NCBI GenBank assembly: GCA_002690445.1 | Contig: NZER01000387.1 | Coordinates: 1-11,121 of the forward strand | Direction of reading: 5' to 3' | From: Candidatus Pacearchaeota archaeon | Lineage (GTDB): Archaea; Nanoarchaeota; Nanoarchaeia; Pacearchaeales; GW2011-AR1 | DNA length: 11,121 bases | Shown: piece by piece, positions 4,754-11,078 of the stretch | How positions within the stretch are numbered: position 1 is the first letter of the stretch | Layout of the letters: every line of letters starts with the position of its first letter | Notes under the pieces: model-generated | Told to the model about the DNA's origin: nothing | What the model saw: the letters and a program-made list of their open reading frames with translations, nothing else | The model's database searches: none | Position numbers and translations under genes: made by a program

Positions 4754-6565
4754 CTAAAATGAAAATACATCCCTCTCTTTAATTGGTTCAATAAAATAAT
4801 CTAATTCTTTCCAGACATTATTTAAATCTATATGTTCAATCTTCATTCCTCTCTCCTTAAACTCTTTTAATGTACAATACTTTTTACTTTTACCTGCACC
4901 TACACCTTGTGTATTGGGTATTAGAAAATGTATTCCTGCTCCATATCGTTTAGAAATTTGTGCAGTTATTCCTGTTGGAGATGTTTTAGCATACTGACTA
5001 TAAGGCCCAACACTCTTACGCATTAACATTAAAGACATATCCTCTGCTAACAACTCTTGTAATAATCTTTTTACAGTTAACTTACTAACTTTAACATTTC
5101 CTTTTGATTTTATCTGCGGTACAATATAATCCCAGAAGATTTTTTTTGAAAGTTTGGTATTACTCTTCTTAACAATACCCAGATTTTTAATTACAATCCT
5201 ATCATCTTTTGTAACATAAATATAGTTCTTCTTCATAAAACCTTTTGGTTTGTTTATGTTATCATACTCATCCATATCTTCCTCTCCCTTTTCTGCATTC
5301 TTTCCTTTAAAGAAAAACATATATTTAATCTCATCATCAATACCCATATCAAAAGTATCTTGTGGAAAAGGAATAGAACTTTTTATTGATTTAATAATAT
5401 CATCTTTAACTTTAATCAATTGTTCTTTGTTATTATAATTGTCTCGAATAAATACACTATCTGTATCAGTATAAACTACTTCATATCCTTTCTCAACAAA
5501 TTGTTTTCTAGCATATTTTACCCATTGTCTTCCTATTCTTGTGCAGTCTCCCCCTGCAACAATATCAAAAACTCTAGAATAATATGAGTTGTTTAATATT
5601 CCATAGATGGTATTAAGAATAATTTTAATAGTATATTCCCTTTTGTCTTTATTCTTTTTATATAATAATCTATCAGCATACCACTTCTTTAATAGTTGTC
5701 CAACTCCACTCAGTTCTTTATCTTTGTATACTCCTTCTGTTTCCCACTTCTTTCCACCATTCCAACCTTCCTTATCTTTTATGTTCCTACCATACAAATT
5801 ACATTGTATCATAATGTGTGGGTATAGAGAATTAAAATCTAATGCGTATATGTCTCCCTCAAATTTCTCTCCTGCTGGATATGCAACATACCCTCCGCTT
5901 ATTCGTTCTTCAGGTTTAATATTATAGTCACCATATGTTTCTTCCCACTCTAATGCTTTACATATAGCTTTGTATGCAAACTTACCAATAGTAGCAGTAA
6001 GATATACTTTCTTTCTAACATCCTCTTTGTTTAAGAATAACTTAAATGAATCAAAGTAATTTTCACACCATTCATATAACTTCTTTGTTATTTCTACATC
6101 TCTAACTGTATATTCATAAATGGTTTTCCTTTCTTCTTCTGTCCAACTATTCTTCTTAAAGATTGAATAATCAATTTGCTTTTTTCCTGTATCATCATCT
6201 GCTAACTCTAATGTCTTTGTGATAAAATCTAAACTATAACTCATTAGAAGTGTACCAAGAAATCCTTGTTTTGTTTTCATACTATTAGCACGCTTCTTAA
6301 AAATATCCATCAAATCAATAATTATCTTATACTCTAAGTTGATACCAAACCTACTTAGAATAGGATTATCATATCCTTTATTATTAAATCCAACGAGAAA
6401 CTTATGTGCTTTGATTACTCTAGCAATCTCTTCCTTCTTCTGAAGTAAATAATACTTCTTTGTTTTATACGAATAGCACCCAAAGAACTTAAAAATATCT
6501 TTCTCTGGATTCGGAACACCAAACGTTTCCGATTCTATATCGTATATTAATACATCTTCATTCAT
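4754..6565 (-). CDS. polB: Family B DNA polymerase with 3'-5' exonuclease
   Basis: This 603-residue replicative polymerase has all expected motifs. Exo I is DIE (Asp9, Glu11), Exo II is N62KGYD66 and Exo III is Y152TVRD156. Pol A is DFNSLYP (243-249), Pol B is K314-x3-NTIYG (to 322), and Pol C is YTDTDS (365-370). KGFMKKNY (441-448) fits the KKxY motif, and a thumb follows to 603. It is shorter than cellular archaeal PolB (about 780 residues or more), mainly at the N-terminus, where the uracil-sensing domain is absent. The A-to-B spacing (about 65 residues) leaves no room beyond normal fingers, so I see no protein-priming TPR1 insertion. Use with a sliding clamp fits the upstream PCNA. The start overlaps the end of the cysteine-rich gene by eight bases. 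Confidence 0.97.
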   Translation of the reverse strand: MNEDVLIYDIESETFGVPNPEKDIFKFFGCYSYKTKKYYLLQKKEEIARVIKAHKFLVGFNNKGYDNPILSRFGINLEYKIIIDLMDIFKKRANSMKTKQGFLGTLLMSYSLDFITKTLELADDDTGKKQIDYSIFKKNSWTEEERKTIYEYTVRDVEITKKLYEWCENYFDSFKLFLNKEDVRKKVYLTATIGKFAYKAICKALEWEETYGDYNIKPEERISGGYVAYPAGEKFEGDIYALDFNSLYPHIMIQCNLYGRNIKDKEGWNGGKKWETEGVYKDKELSGVGQLLKKWYADRLLYKKNKDKREYTIKIILNTIYGILNNSYYSRVFDIVAGGDCTRIGRQWVKYARKQFVEKGYEVVYTDTDSVFIRDNYNNKEQLIKVKDDIIKSIKSSIPFPQDTFDMGIDDEIKYMFFFKGKNAEKGEEDMDEYDNINKPKGFMKKNYIYVTKDDRIVIKNLGIVKKSNTKLSKKIFWDYIVPQIKSKGNVKVSKLTVKRLLQELLAEDMSLMLMRKSVGPYSQYAKTSPTGITAQISKRYGAGIHFLIPNTQGVGAGKSKKYCTLKEFKERGMKIEHIDLNNVWKELDYFIEPIKERDVFSF

Positions 6566-6674
6566 TTTGACAAGTTCTGGCCCTTTTACAACAATATTTT
6601 CTAAATTTACATCCCTTGCATATTAAGCATTTACAATTATGCTCTCTTGTTGCGTAACATGCTGGTTTTTCCAA
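6558..6674 (-). CDS. Tiny zinc-finger-like protein with eight cysteines, 38 residues (TTG start)
   Basis: This frame lies between the 89-residue membrane gene and polB. It begins MEKPACYATREHNC and continues KCLICKGCKFRKYCCKRARTCQNE. Eight cysteines (6, 14, 16, 19, 22, 28, 29, 35) and His12 sit among basic residues, which fits a small zinc-binding, possibly nucleic-acid-binding protein. The only usable start is TTG at 6674, preceded eight bases away by AAGGGGG, a good ribosome site. The stop TGA lies inside the polB start (ATGAATGA overlap), a junction form used elsewhere in this operon. It overlaps the upstream gene by 38 bases, which is a reason for caution. A cysteine pattern this regular is unlikely to arise by chance in an A+T-rich frame. 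Confidence 0.6.
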   Translation of the reverse strand: MEKPACYATREHNCKCLICKGCKFRKYCCKRARTCQNE

Positions 6675-6906
6675 ATGTCTTCCCCCTTAAATAATCTATA
6701 TAAGTTAACGAATCCCACATAGTTAAGAAGAAACATACTGCAACTATTGCTACAAACATTTCTAAAAATAAAACCTTTAATGAAACTGAAAAGGACATTG
6801 TACTGAACATAAATACTGGAAAGAATGCACAAAAAAATCCTGTAATTACCCACACTAAAATTCTAGCTACCGTAAAGTTTAATTCTTTTTGATATGATTT
6901 TCTCAT
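6637..6906 (-). CDS. Membrane protein with two helices, 89 residues
   Basis: A basic N-terminus (MRKSYQKEL) leads to two hydrophobic segments (about residues 12-37 and 42-63), then a basic tail (YLRGKTFGKTSMLRNKR). Both ends are predicted to lie inside the cell. The ATG at 6906 overlaps the upstream stop by four bases. This is one of three small membrane genes inserted between the clamp-loader genes and polB. I do not recognise a family; possible roles include membrane anchoring of replication or a virion component. Another frame over the same bases (6623-6853) was rejected. Confidence 0.82.
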   Translation of the reverse strand: MRKSYQKELNFTVARILVWVITGFFCAFFPVFMFSTMSFSVSLKVLFLEMFVAIVAVCFFLTMWDSLTYIDYLRGKTFGKTSMLRNKRA

Positions 6907-7145
6907 TTTTTGCCTCGTTCTTTATCTAATTCTTCAAGATAGTTTGTTGGTTGTTTTCTTCTATAAAAAGGAACTGCCTTTCCCTTTGATACAATATATC
7001 CTAACTGCATATAACTAAAAACCCCAAGCATAATAAACAATACACCGATAATTACATGTTGTGCTATAACTGCACCACCTACTATCAATCCTATCATCAT
7101 TACAATTTCATATAAATTTATTCTCATCTGTCTACTAATCTTCAT
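6903..7145 (-). CDS. Membrane protein with two helices, 80 residues
   Basis: The N-terminus is basic (MKISRQMRIN). Two hydrophobic segments (about 11-28 and 30-51) lie close together as a hairpin, with GLIVGGAV in the first. A charged cytoplasmic tail contains RRKQPTNYLEELDKERGKK. The overall design matches the 89-residue gene that follows, which suggests related roles, although their sequences are not obviously similar. Start and stop both overlap neighbours by four bases (ATGA). No family is recognised. Confidence 0.82.
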   Translation of the reverse strand: MKISRQMRINLYEIVMMIGLIVGGAVIAQHVIIGVLFIMLGVFSYMQLGYIVSKGKAVPFYRRKQPTNYLEELDKERGKK

Positions 7146-7441
7146 TTCTCTTCTAACCCCTTCTCAAATTTTACATATGGTACTCCATTGTTTCTTTTCC
7201 CGTATAAGTTTCTAAGCATCTGTGTTCCCAATCTTATCTTCTGTGTTGATGCCATAGTATAAAACGTTCCCACATCATAATGTAACGCTTTGTCAAACTC
7301 TCTACACAATTCTTCTCGTGAGTATTTTCTTAAATCCTCATCAATCCTTACTCCCATTATTTCAGGTTCATCCACTAATGTTTTCTTTTCCATCCTAAGA
7401 TATAAATGTCCTAGTAATTTTATTATTTTCTTTTCTAACAT
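7142..7441 (-). CDS. Soluble protein of unknown function, 99 residues
   Basis: The protein is charged and mainly helical, with no membrane segment or cysteine pattern (one Cys, residue 46). Notable stretches are EEPEIMG-like DEPEIMGVRIDEDLRKYSRE in the first half and an aromatic, basic second half (FYTMASTQKIRLGTQM). The fold is not recognised. It sits between two membrane protein genes: the start is one base after the upstream stop and the stop overlaps the next start by four. The close packing suggests it is made together with them and may act at the membrane side, but that is inferred. Confidence 0.8.
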   Translation of the reverse strand: MLEKKIIKLLGHLYLRMEKKTLVDEPEIMGVRIDEDLRKYSREELCREFDKALHYDVGTFYTMASTQKIRLGTQMLRNLYGKRNNGVPYVKFEKGLEEK

Positions 7442-7442
7442 T

Positions 7443-7652
7443 TTACAACTCCGAAAGTTTTATCAACGACAAAACCGCACCTATAAAAATACACACTACA
7501 CCAATATATTTTACCCAACCTGGAATCCCAACATTTAATACACCATTAAAAAACGGTAAGATAAAAACAAACAATCCTAATATTAACACAGGACTTATTC
7601 CTTCATAAACTGCTCGTGGTTGTTGCGGTGCGTATTGTCCTTTCTTATTCAT
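7443..7652 (-). CDS. Small membrane protein with two helices, 69 residues
   Basis: A polar, proline- and glutamine-containing N-terminus (MNKKGQYAPQQPRAVYEGIS) precedes two hydrophobic segments (about 21-36 and 46-66). A short Asn/Gly/Pro turn (NGVLNVGIPGW) joins them. Two short helices with a GxP turn and a polar N-terminal arm recall the size and shape of small coat proteins of enveloped or spindle-shaped archaeal viruses; this is a shape comparison only. Its start lies in an ATGAATAA 8-base overlap with the preceding gene, and it ends one base before the next ATG. Confidence 0.8.
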   Translation of the reverse strand: MNKKGQYAPQQPRAVYEGISPVLILGLFVFILPFFNGVLNVGIPGWVKYIGVVCIFIGAVLSLIKLSEL

Positions 7653-8151
7653 TGTGCCTCACTAACTTAAATTTTTTTCTATTCCATATAAAAGATTTTG
7701 ATTCGGGAGCAATGTTTTTCTTAAAATCATATATGACTCTTTTAATTTGAGTCTTAGTTTTAGTTTTATCCCGTCCTGGTTTTAACTCATTAATTGTGTT
7801 AAGAACTTTATCCAAGTTTTGATTATCTTTTTTTAGTTCAGTTACAATTAATGTTCTATAACTTTTCTTTTCAAAAGGACGACCAAGCTTTGCACCACTT
7901 AGGTTTCTTATATTTTTAACTTGTTCATCAAGGTCTTCCTGTTGTTCTTCTCTTGTTTTATCATGTTTCTTTTGTTGCTCTTCCATTAATGCTATCTTTA
8001 ATTTGGTATGCTCTCTAATAGAATCTTCTAAATCCTTTTTTGTTTTAATATATATTTCTTCACTAACCTCATGTTTTTCATAATCAATTATTAATCTGCG
8101 TTGTTCCAGATGTAATTCTTTTAATTCATTATTAACTTGCTGCATGTCCAT
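7645..8151 (-). CDS. Coiled-coil protein with a basic C-terminal domain
   Basis: With the start chosen at 8151 the protein is 168 residues. The first 90 are a strong coiled coil rich in Glu, Lys and Gln (for example EEQQKKHDKTREEQQEDLDE). A basic region with GAKLGRPFEKKSYRTLIVTE follows, then helices ending in WNRKKFKLVRH. The C-terminal part could be a small winged-helix or other nucleic-acid-binding unit; this is uncertain. The ATG at 8151 has GGAG nine bases upstream. A GTG five codons earlier (8166) is also open but would overlap the upstream gene by 35 bases instead of 20. The position, in the operon after the clamp loader, suggests a replication or packaging role, with no direct evidence. 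Confidence 0.78.
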   Translation of the reverse strand: MDMQQVNNELKELHLEQRRLIIDYEKHEVSEEIYIKTKKDLEDSIREHTKLKIALMEEQQKKHDKTREEQQEDLDEQVKNIRNLSGAKLGRPFEKKSYRTLIVTELKKDNQNLDKVLNTINELKPGRDKTKTKTQIKRVIYDFKKNIAPESKSFIWNRKKFKLVRHNE

Positions 8152-8740
8152 TGTTCTTTTCTCCACTAGTTTTATTTAATAATTCTGTTACATCAACTGA
8201 AATATTATATCCATATCTCCTAGCCTTTTGAATAACTAAATCAAAGTTATCAATAGGACAAAAATAAACAAGAGATTTATTAATCTCGAATGTATTAATT
8301 AATAGGTTTGCTTCGTCCATATCATTAGTATCATTAACATTAAAAATGAAACATGTATCATTTTGTTTAAACCAAGTTAATGCATTTTCATTTACTCTTT
8401 CGCCATATGTTTTATTTACATTTTTTAATTGTATATTAACAACAAACTTTATATTCTCATTCCCTGAAACTCCAAGAGGTTTGACCAAACCATAACTATA
8501 AATATAAATCCTAATCATAGGATTGTGTCTAATTAAAAGTTTTACCAGACGTGATACTTCTTCTCGTTCTTGAAAAACTTCCACATCACTACACAACAAG
8601 ATATATCTAAAACTTGAAACTTCTCGTGCTAATTGTTCTACCTCCATATCTACTCCATCTTTGCCGAGTTTAATACAATAAGCATATTTACCAATATCAA
8701 CAAGCCCTGTAAACTTCATACTTTTTTCTATAACTTTCAT
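8132..8740 (-). CDS. QueE-like protein lacking the radical-SAM cysteine motif (tentative)
   Basis: The middle and end of this 202-residue protein follow the order of 7-carboxy-7-deazaguanine synthase (QueE). A KYAYCIKLGKDGVDMEVEQL stretch matches the region after the iron-sulfur loop, where QueE has CDT-x-YA followed by a helix. Then come a strand-helix-strand where QueE has its GGEP motif (here ILLCSDVEVFQ), an IRIYIYSYG strand resembling the ET-x-G strand, and an FVVNIQLKN strand like the QueE SPK strand. A CFIFNVND strand and an end resembling the closing helices follow. The CxxxCxxC cluster and the GGEP are absent, so ordinary radical-SAM chemistry is not expected. It overlaps the gp62-like gene by four bases. 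It may be an unrelated alpha/beta protein; I am only moderately sure. Confidence 0.6.
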   Translation of the reverse strand: MKVIEKSMKFTGLVDIGKYAYCIKLGKDGVDMEVEQLAREVSSFRYILLCSDVEVFQEREEVSRLVKLLIRHNPMIRIYIYSYGLVKPLGVSGNENIKFVVNIQLKNVNKTYGERVNENALTWFKQNDTCFIFNVNDTNDMDEANLLINTFEINKSLVYFCPIDNFDLVIQKARRYGYNISVDVTELLNKTSGEKNNGHAAS

Positions 8741-9156
8741 GTTTCTTCCCCTCTTGTACCATCTCCAAAATAAGAATACATCTTTCCACTACAGTTATAT
8801 ATCTCTTTATCTAAAATTGGTTTTATAGCATCAAAATCATTATCTGCAATCTCAAACTTCTGTCTAAATCTTTTAAGGAACGCTTGTGAATATAGAGATG
8901 TCTCTTTTATCTTTTTAATATAAGAAACTGATGGTGCAGTTGTGCTTTTAGGTATTGTTGACCATGCCAATGATAAATACATCTTTAATGGTAACGTAGC
9001 ATACTTGTCCAACCATCTTACTTGCATTTGTATATCTTTATTCGTAACTAACCATCGTTGAATAACATAAGGACTACTATCAGTATCATTAACTTCTTTC
9101 ATCCATTTCGTATCCTGTTTTGTATATAAACAATTCATTATCTTAAATATATTCAT
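8737..9156 (-). CDS. Clamp loader small subunit, T4 gp62-like
   Basis: This 139-residue protein resembles T4 gp62, the non-ATPase subunit of the phage clamp loader, across most of its length. Shared features are a short N-terminal helix (IFKIMNCLYTKQD), the P-x-x-IxR-x-L turn (SPYVIQRWL, residues 28-36, where T4 has PFIINRGLS), the following helix leading to an aspartate-rich turn (VRWLDKYA), and the Tyr-Leu helix with an IPKSTT-x-x-x-V-x-YIKK end. The match is from recalled T4 sequence; no alignment was run. It is directly downstream of the gp44-like ATPase and overlaps its stop by four bases, exactly the T4 arrangement. In T4 one gp62 joins four gp44 subunits; the same stoichiometry here is inferred. 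No RFC large subunit is present in the window. Confidence 0.68.
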   Translation of the reverse strand: MNIFKIMNCLYTKQDTKWMKEVNDTDSSPYVIQRWLVTNKDIQMQVRWLDKYATLPLKMYLSLAWSTIPKSTTAPSVSYIKKIKETSLYSQAFLKRFRQKFEIADNDFDAIKPILDKEIYNCSGKMYSYFGDGTRGEET

Positions 9157-10058
9157 TTTATCATTTCTATAAGAGATGTTGTTAACATAATATTTGCATC
9201 TGCTCCATAAGACATATGTAATTCATTCTGACAAGTTAATTGTATTAGTTTTATATTATCTAACTCTATAGCTTTATTCCATAAATATTTATTAAATTCT
9301 CTTGCATTAAGATTTGTAGATAAGATTGTTTGTCTTACACTTTTCCAATCCTTATCTGTATGAATAGTATTCCATAATTTTTCGAATAAAGGATTAAATG
9401 CACTAACATGTTCTGGAGACACTTTAAGATTGTCAAGCTTTAATTTTTGTAACGCAATTACACAGTTACGAATATTTGGATAATGTTTAGATATAATTTC
9501 TTTAATTCCATCATCAGAATATTCTAACTTTTCACTCTTACATATTTTAATAAGATATTCTTTTATCTCATCTTTCTTTGGATGTTGAAATTCAATAGCC
9601 AGACATCTTGATATAATTGCTTCGTGTATTTTATTTATACTATTACAGGTTAAAATAAATAATACATTAGATGCATAAGTCTCCATAATATTTCTTAATG
9701 CTTCTTGACTTGCTTTTAACATTCCATCAATTTCATCTAAAAATATAACTCTTCTAACTCCTGGTGTGGTACTTTGTGTTTCGGCAAACTCTTTTACCTT
9801 GCCTCGAACTGTATCAATCTTTCTATCATCTGAACTATTTATAATAAGATAATCTGAACCAAGAGTCTTTATAATAATTTTAGCCAAAGATGTTTTTCCT
9901 GTTCCTGGAGATTTAGAATGTAACAACAAATGTGGTATTTGGTTTGGTGTGTTTAAAATATTTAGAACGTTGTTTCTAAAATCTCCAACAATCTCAGTTA
10001 CATCTTTGGGTCTATATTTCTCAGTCCATATTTTATTAATAGGATTGAAATCTGTCAC
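9153..10058 (-). CDS. rfcS: Clamp loader ATPase, RFC small subunit / T4 gp44-like
   Basis: This 301-residue AAA+ protein opens the sliding clamp. It has WTEKYRP (11-17), the P-loop KSPGTGKTS (49-57), Walker B VIFLDEID (104-111), sensor 1 around TCN (137-139), and the SRC motif with the arginine finger (150-152). HSKSPGTGKT is close to T4 gp44's HSPSPGTGKT and lacks the first Gly of the usual GPPGTGKT. NSSDDRKIDTVRG and the ELHMSYGAD end also resemble gp44 closely. It therefore reads as a phage-type loader, although archaeal RFC-S is in the same family. The start is GTG at 10058, overlapping the PCNA stop by four bases (GTGA). It is followed directly by the gp62-like partner. Confidence 0.93.
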   Translation of the reverse strand: MTDFNPINKIWTEKYRPKDVTEIVGDFRNNVLNILNTPNQIPHLLLHSKSPGTGKTSLAKIIIKTLGSDYLIINSSDDRKIDTVRGKVKEFAETQSTTPGVRRVIFLDEIDGMLKASQEALRNIMETYASNVLFILTCNSINKIHEAIISRCLAIEFQHPKKDEIKEYLIKICKSEKLEYSDDGIKEIISKHYPNIRNCVIALQKLKLDNLKVSPEHVSAFNPLFEKLWNTIHTDKDWKSVRQTILSTNLNAREFNKYLWNKAIELDNIKLIQLTCQNELHMSYGADANIMLTTSLIEMIK

Positions 10059-10768
10059 TTTGATTCAACCCTCGGTGCTATGTAATAAATAAATCTACTA
10101 TCTTCAGTCTCTTCTATAACTCTTGCAGGATAATCAGACTTAACAGAAAAGTCTAAATCATTTGTAGTATTATCTAAAGTATCTATTAGTGGTCTGCCGA
10201 ATTTTACTGAAACTTTACCAGAACATTTCGGAGCATCAAAACTATTACTAAATTGATATTTTCCTGTATTAGAAAGTTTTACTTTTTGTTCACCTGTGTT
10301 TATTTTTATCTCTGCATCAGTATTTACTTTTGCATCATCAAACACTCCTTTCAATTCTGATTGTGTTAGTGTAAAAAATTCTTCATATTCAAACGAAGGA
10401 GTTTTAGGTTCTTCAAAAAATTGTTCTGCTATCAATTCAATCTTTACATTCTTTCCTTTTGTATCGACAACTAACTTATTCTTATCAATAGATAACTCAA
10501 CATCTTTTCCCTTAAATCTTTTAAACACATTAACCAATTGTAAAAGATTTGGTAAACCAACGTTTTGTATTTCTTCATACTCTAGAAAAGCTTTTTTGTT
10601 TAGATAAGCATTAACATAAACTTGTTTTGAAGGAGAAACTGCAGATACATATATTCCATCATCTTTAAACTTCAATAAACATTCATCGACTACTTGAGTA
10701 GATGACATCTTTATTTTATTCAGAAAGTCCATAAATATATCGCTTCTTATTGTTATCATAATAATCAC
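10055..10768 (-). CDS. pcn: Sliding clamp, PCNA family
   Basis: This 237-residue clamp forms a ring around DNA and tethers the polymerase. The family signature is clearest at the end, SDYPARV followed by FIYYIAPRVE, the typical archaeal PCNA closing segment. The two-domain layout is visible: an N-terminal half to about residue 115 (IYVSAVSPSKQVYVNAYL), an interdomain loop near 118-126 (EEPKTPSFE), and a second half. The ring should be a homotrimer, as in archaea and T4. I use the GTG at 10768 because it overlaps the upstream stop by four bases, as the next junction also does. An ATG nine bases further (10759) is equally possible and would remove three residues. It starts the clamp-loader set. 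Confidence 0.93.
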   Translation of the reverse strand: MIIMITIRSDIFMDFLNKIKMSSTQVVDECLLKFKDDGIYVSAVSPSKQVYVNAYLNKKAFLEYEEIQNVGLPNLLQLVNVFKRFKGKDVELSIDKNKLVVDTKGKNVKIELIAEQFFEEPKTPSFEYEEFFTLTQSELKGVFDDAKVNTDAEIKINTGEQKVKLSNTGKYQFSNSFDAPKCSGKVSVKFGRPLIDTLDNTTNDLDFSVKSDYPARVIEETEDSRFIYYIAPRVESK

Positions 10769-10932
10769 CGTTTTTTACTTTGTCTAAAATCATCACTCAT
10801 TCTAGGACGTTCTTCAATCCCAAGATAATCTCTAATTGTCTTTTTAATTAAAACGCTTATAGGTTTTTTATTTTTTACATATTTAACATATTCTTTATCT
10901 GTCAAATATACTGCAACTGTTAAATTTGGCAT
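10765..10932 (-). CDS. Small ribbon-helix-helix-like DNA-binding protein, 55 residues
   Basis: It begins MPNLTVAVYLTDKEYVKYVK and continues through KKPISVLIKKTIRDYLG to a charged tail. The order is one strand with alternating hydrophobics (LTVAVYL), a first helix (TDKEYVKYVKN), a short turn, then a second helix (SVLIKKTIRDYLG), the ribbon-helix-helix pattern common in archaeal virus regulators. Such proteins usually act as dimeric repressors, often of their own operon. The evidence is the pattern only. The ATG at 10932 has GGAGG (plus-strand 10939-10943) six bases upstream. It is the first gene of the long operon, so autoregulation of the replication genes is a reasonable guess. Its stop overlaps the PCNA start (GTGA). 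Confidence 0.75.
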   Translation of the reverse strand: MPNLTVAVYLTDKEYVKYVKNKKPISVLIKKTIRDYLGIEERPRMSDDFRQSKKR

Positions 10933-10943
10933 TTTATTCCTCC

Positions 10944-10965
10944 ATATATATATTTATTTTTATTA
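10944..10965 (-). promoter_or_regulatory. AT-rich promoter-like run ahead of the long operon
   Basis: Minus-strand AATAAAAATAAATATATATA lies directly before the GGAGG and ATG of the first gene. A TATA element here would start transcription near the ATG, leaving no room for the Shine-Dalgarno, so either the message starts further upstream or the GGAGG is not used. The true start is not resolved. Confidence 0.35.
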
Positions 10966-11071
10966 GGGAGGCAGGGTTTTACCCCCATTAATTTTGTTAT
11001 TTCATTTGGAGTTGTAGGGAAAATCCCTAGATAAGATTCCAGTTATGAGTCACAACAAAATTTTGCCTCCC
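10966..11071. other. Multi-stem structure upstream of the replication operon
   Basis: Four nested pairs are visible: GGGAGGCA (10966-10973) with TGCCTCCC (11064-11071); AATTTTGTT (10990-10998) with AACAAAATT (11054-11062); TAGGGA (11015-11020) with TCCCTA (11024-11029); and a short GGG/CCC hairpin (10974-10976 with 10982-10984). The order fits a closed junction with two arms. It may be a structured 5' leader, a small RNA, or a DNA element at an origin or end. No known riboswitch or RNA family was recognised. Confidence 0.45.
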
Positions 11072-11078
11072 CATATGA

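Noticed and set aside
4753..4791. N-terminal extension of the Hjc-like nuclease from TTG (4791) or ATG (4770)
   Set aside because: The family starts close to the Y-x-KG motif, and the ATG at 4752 lies one base after the polymerase stop. The extension would read inside the polymerase gene without a well-spaced ribosome site.
5250..5927. Two plus-strand frames (5250-5438 and 5607-5927)
   Set aside because: Both are antisense to conserved polymerase motifs, including the Pol A to Pol B region, and have no ribosome site or neighbours on that strand.
4754..6565. Protein-primed DNA polymerase
   Set aside because: The segment between motifs A and B is of normal length, and no TPR1-like insertion or terminal protein gene is visible.
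6623..6853. 76-codon minus-strand frame
   Set aside because: It overlaps almost all of the 89-residue membrane gene, which has the ATGA junction; this frame has no suitable start signal.
10296..10607. 103-codon plus-strand frame
   Set aside because: It is antisense to PCNA, rich in Ser/Phe, with no translation signal.
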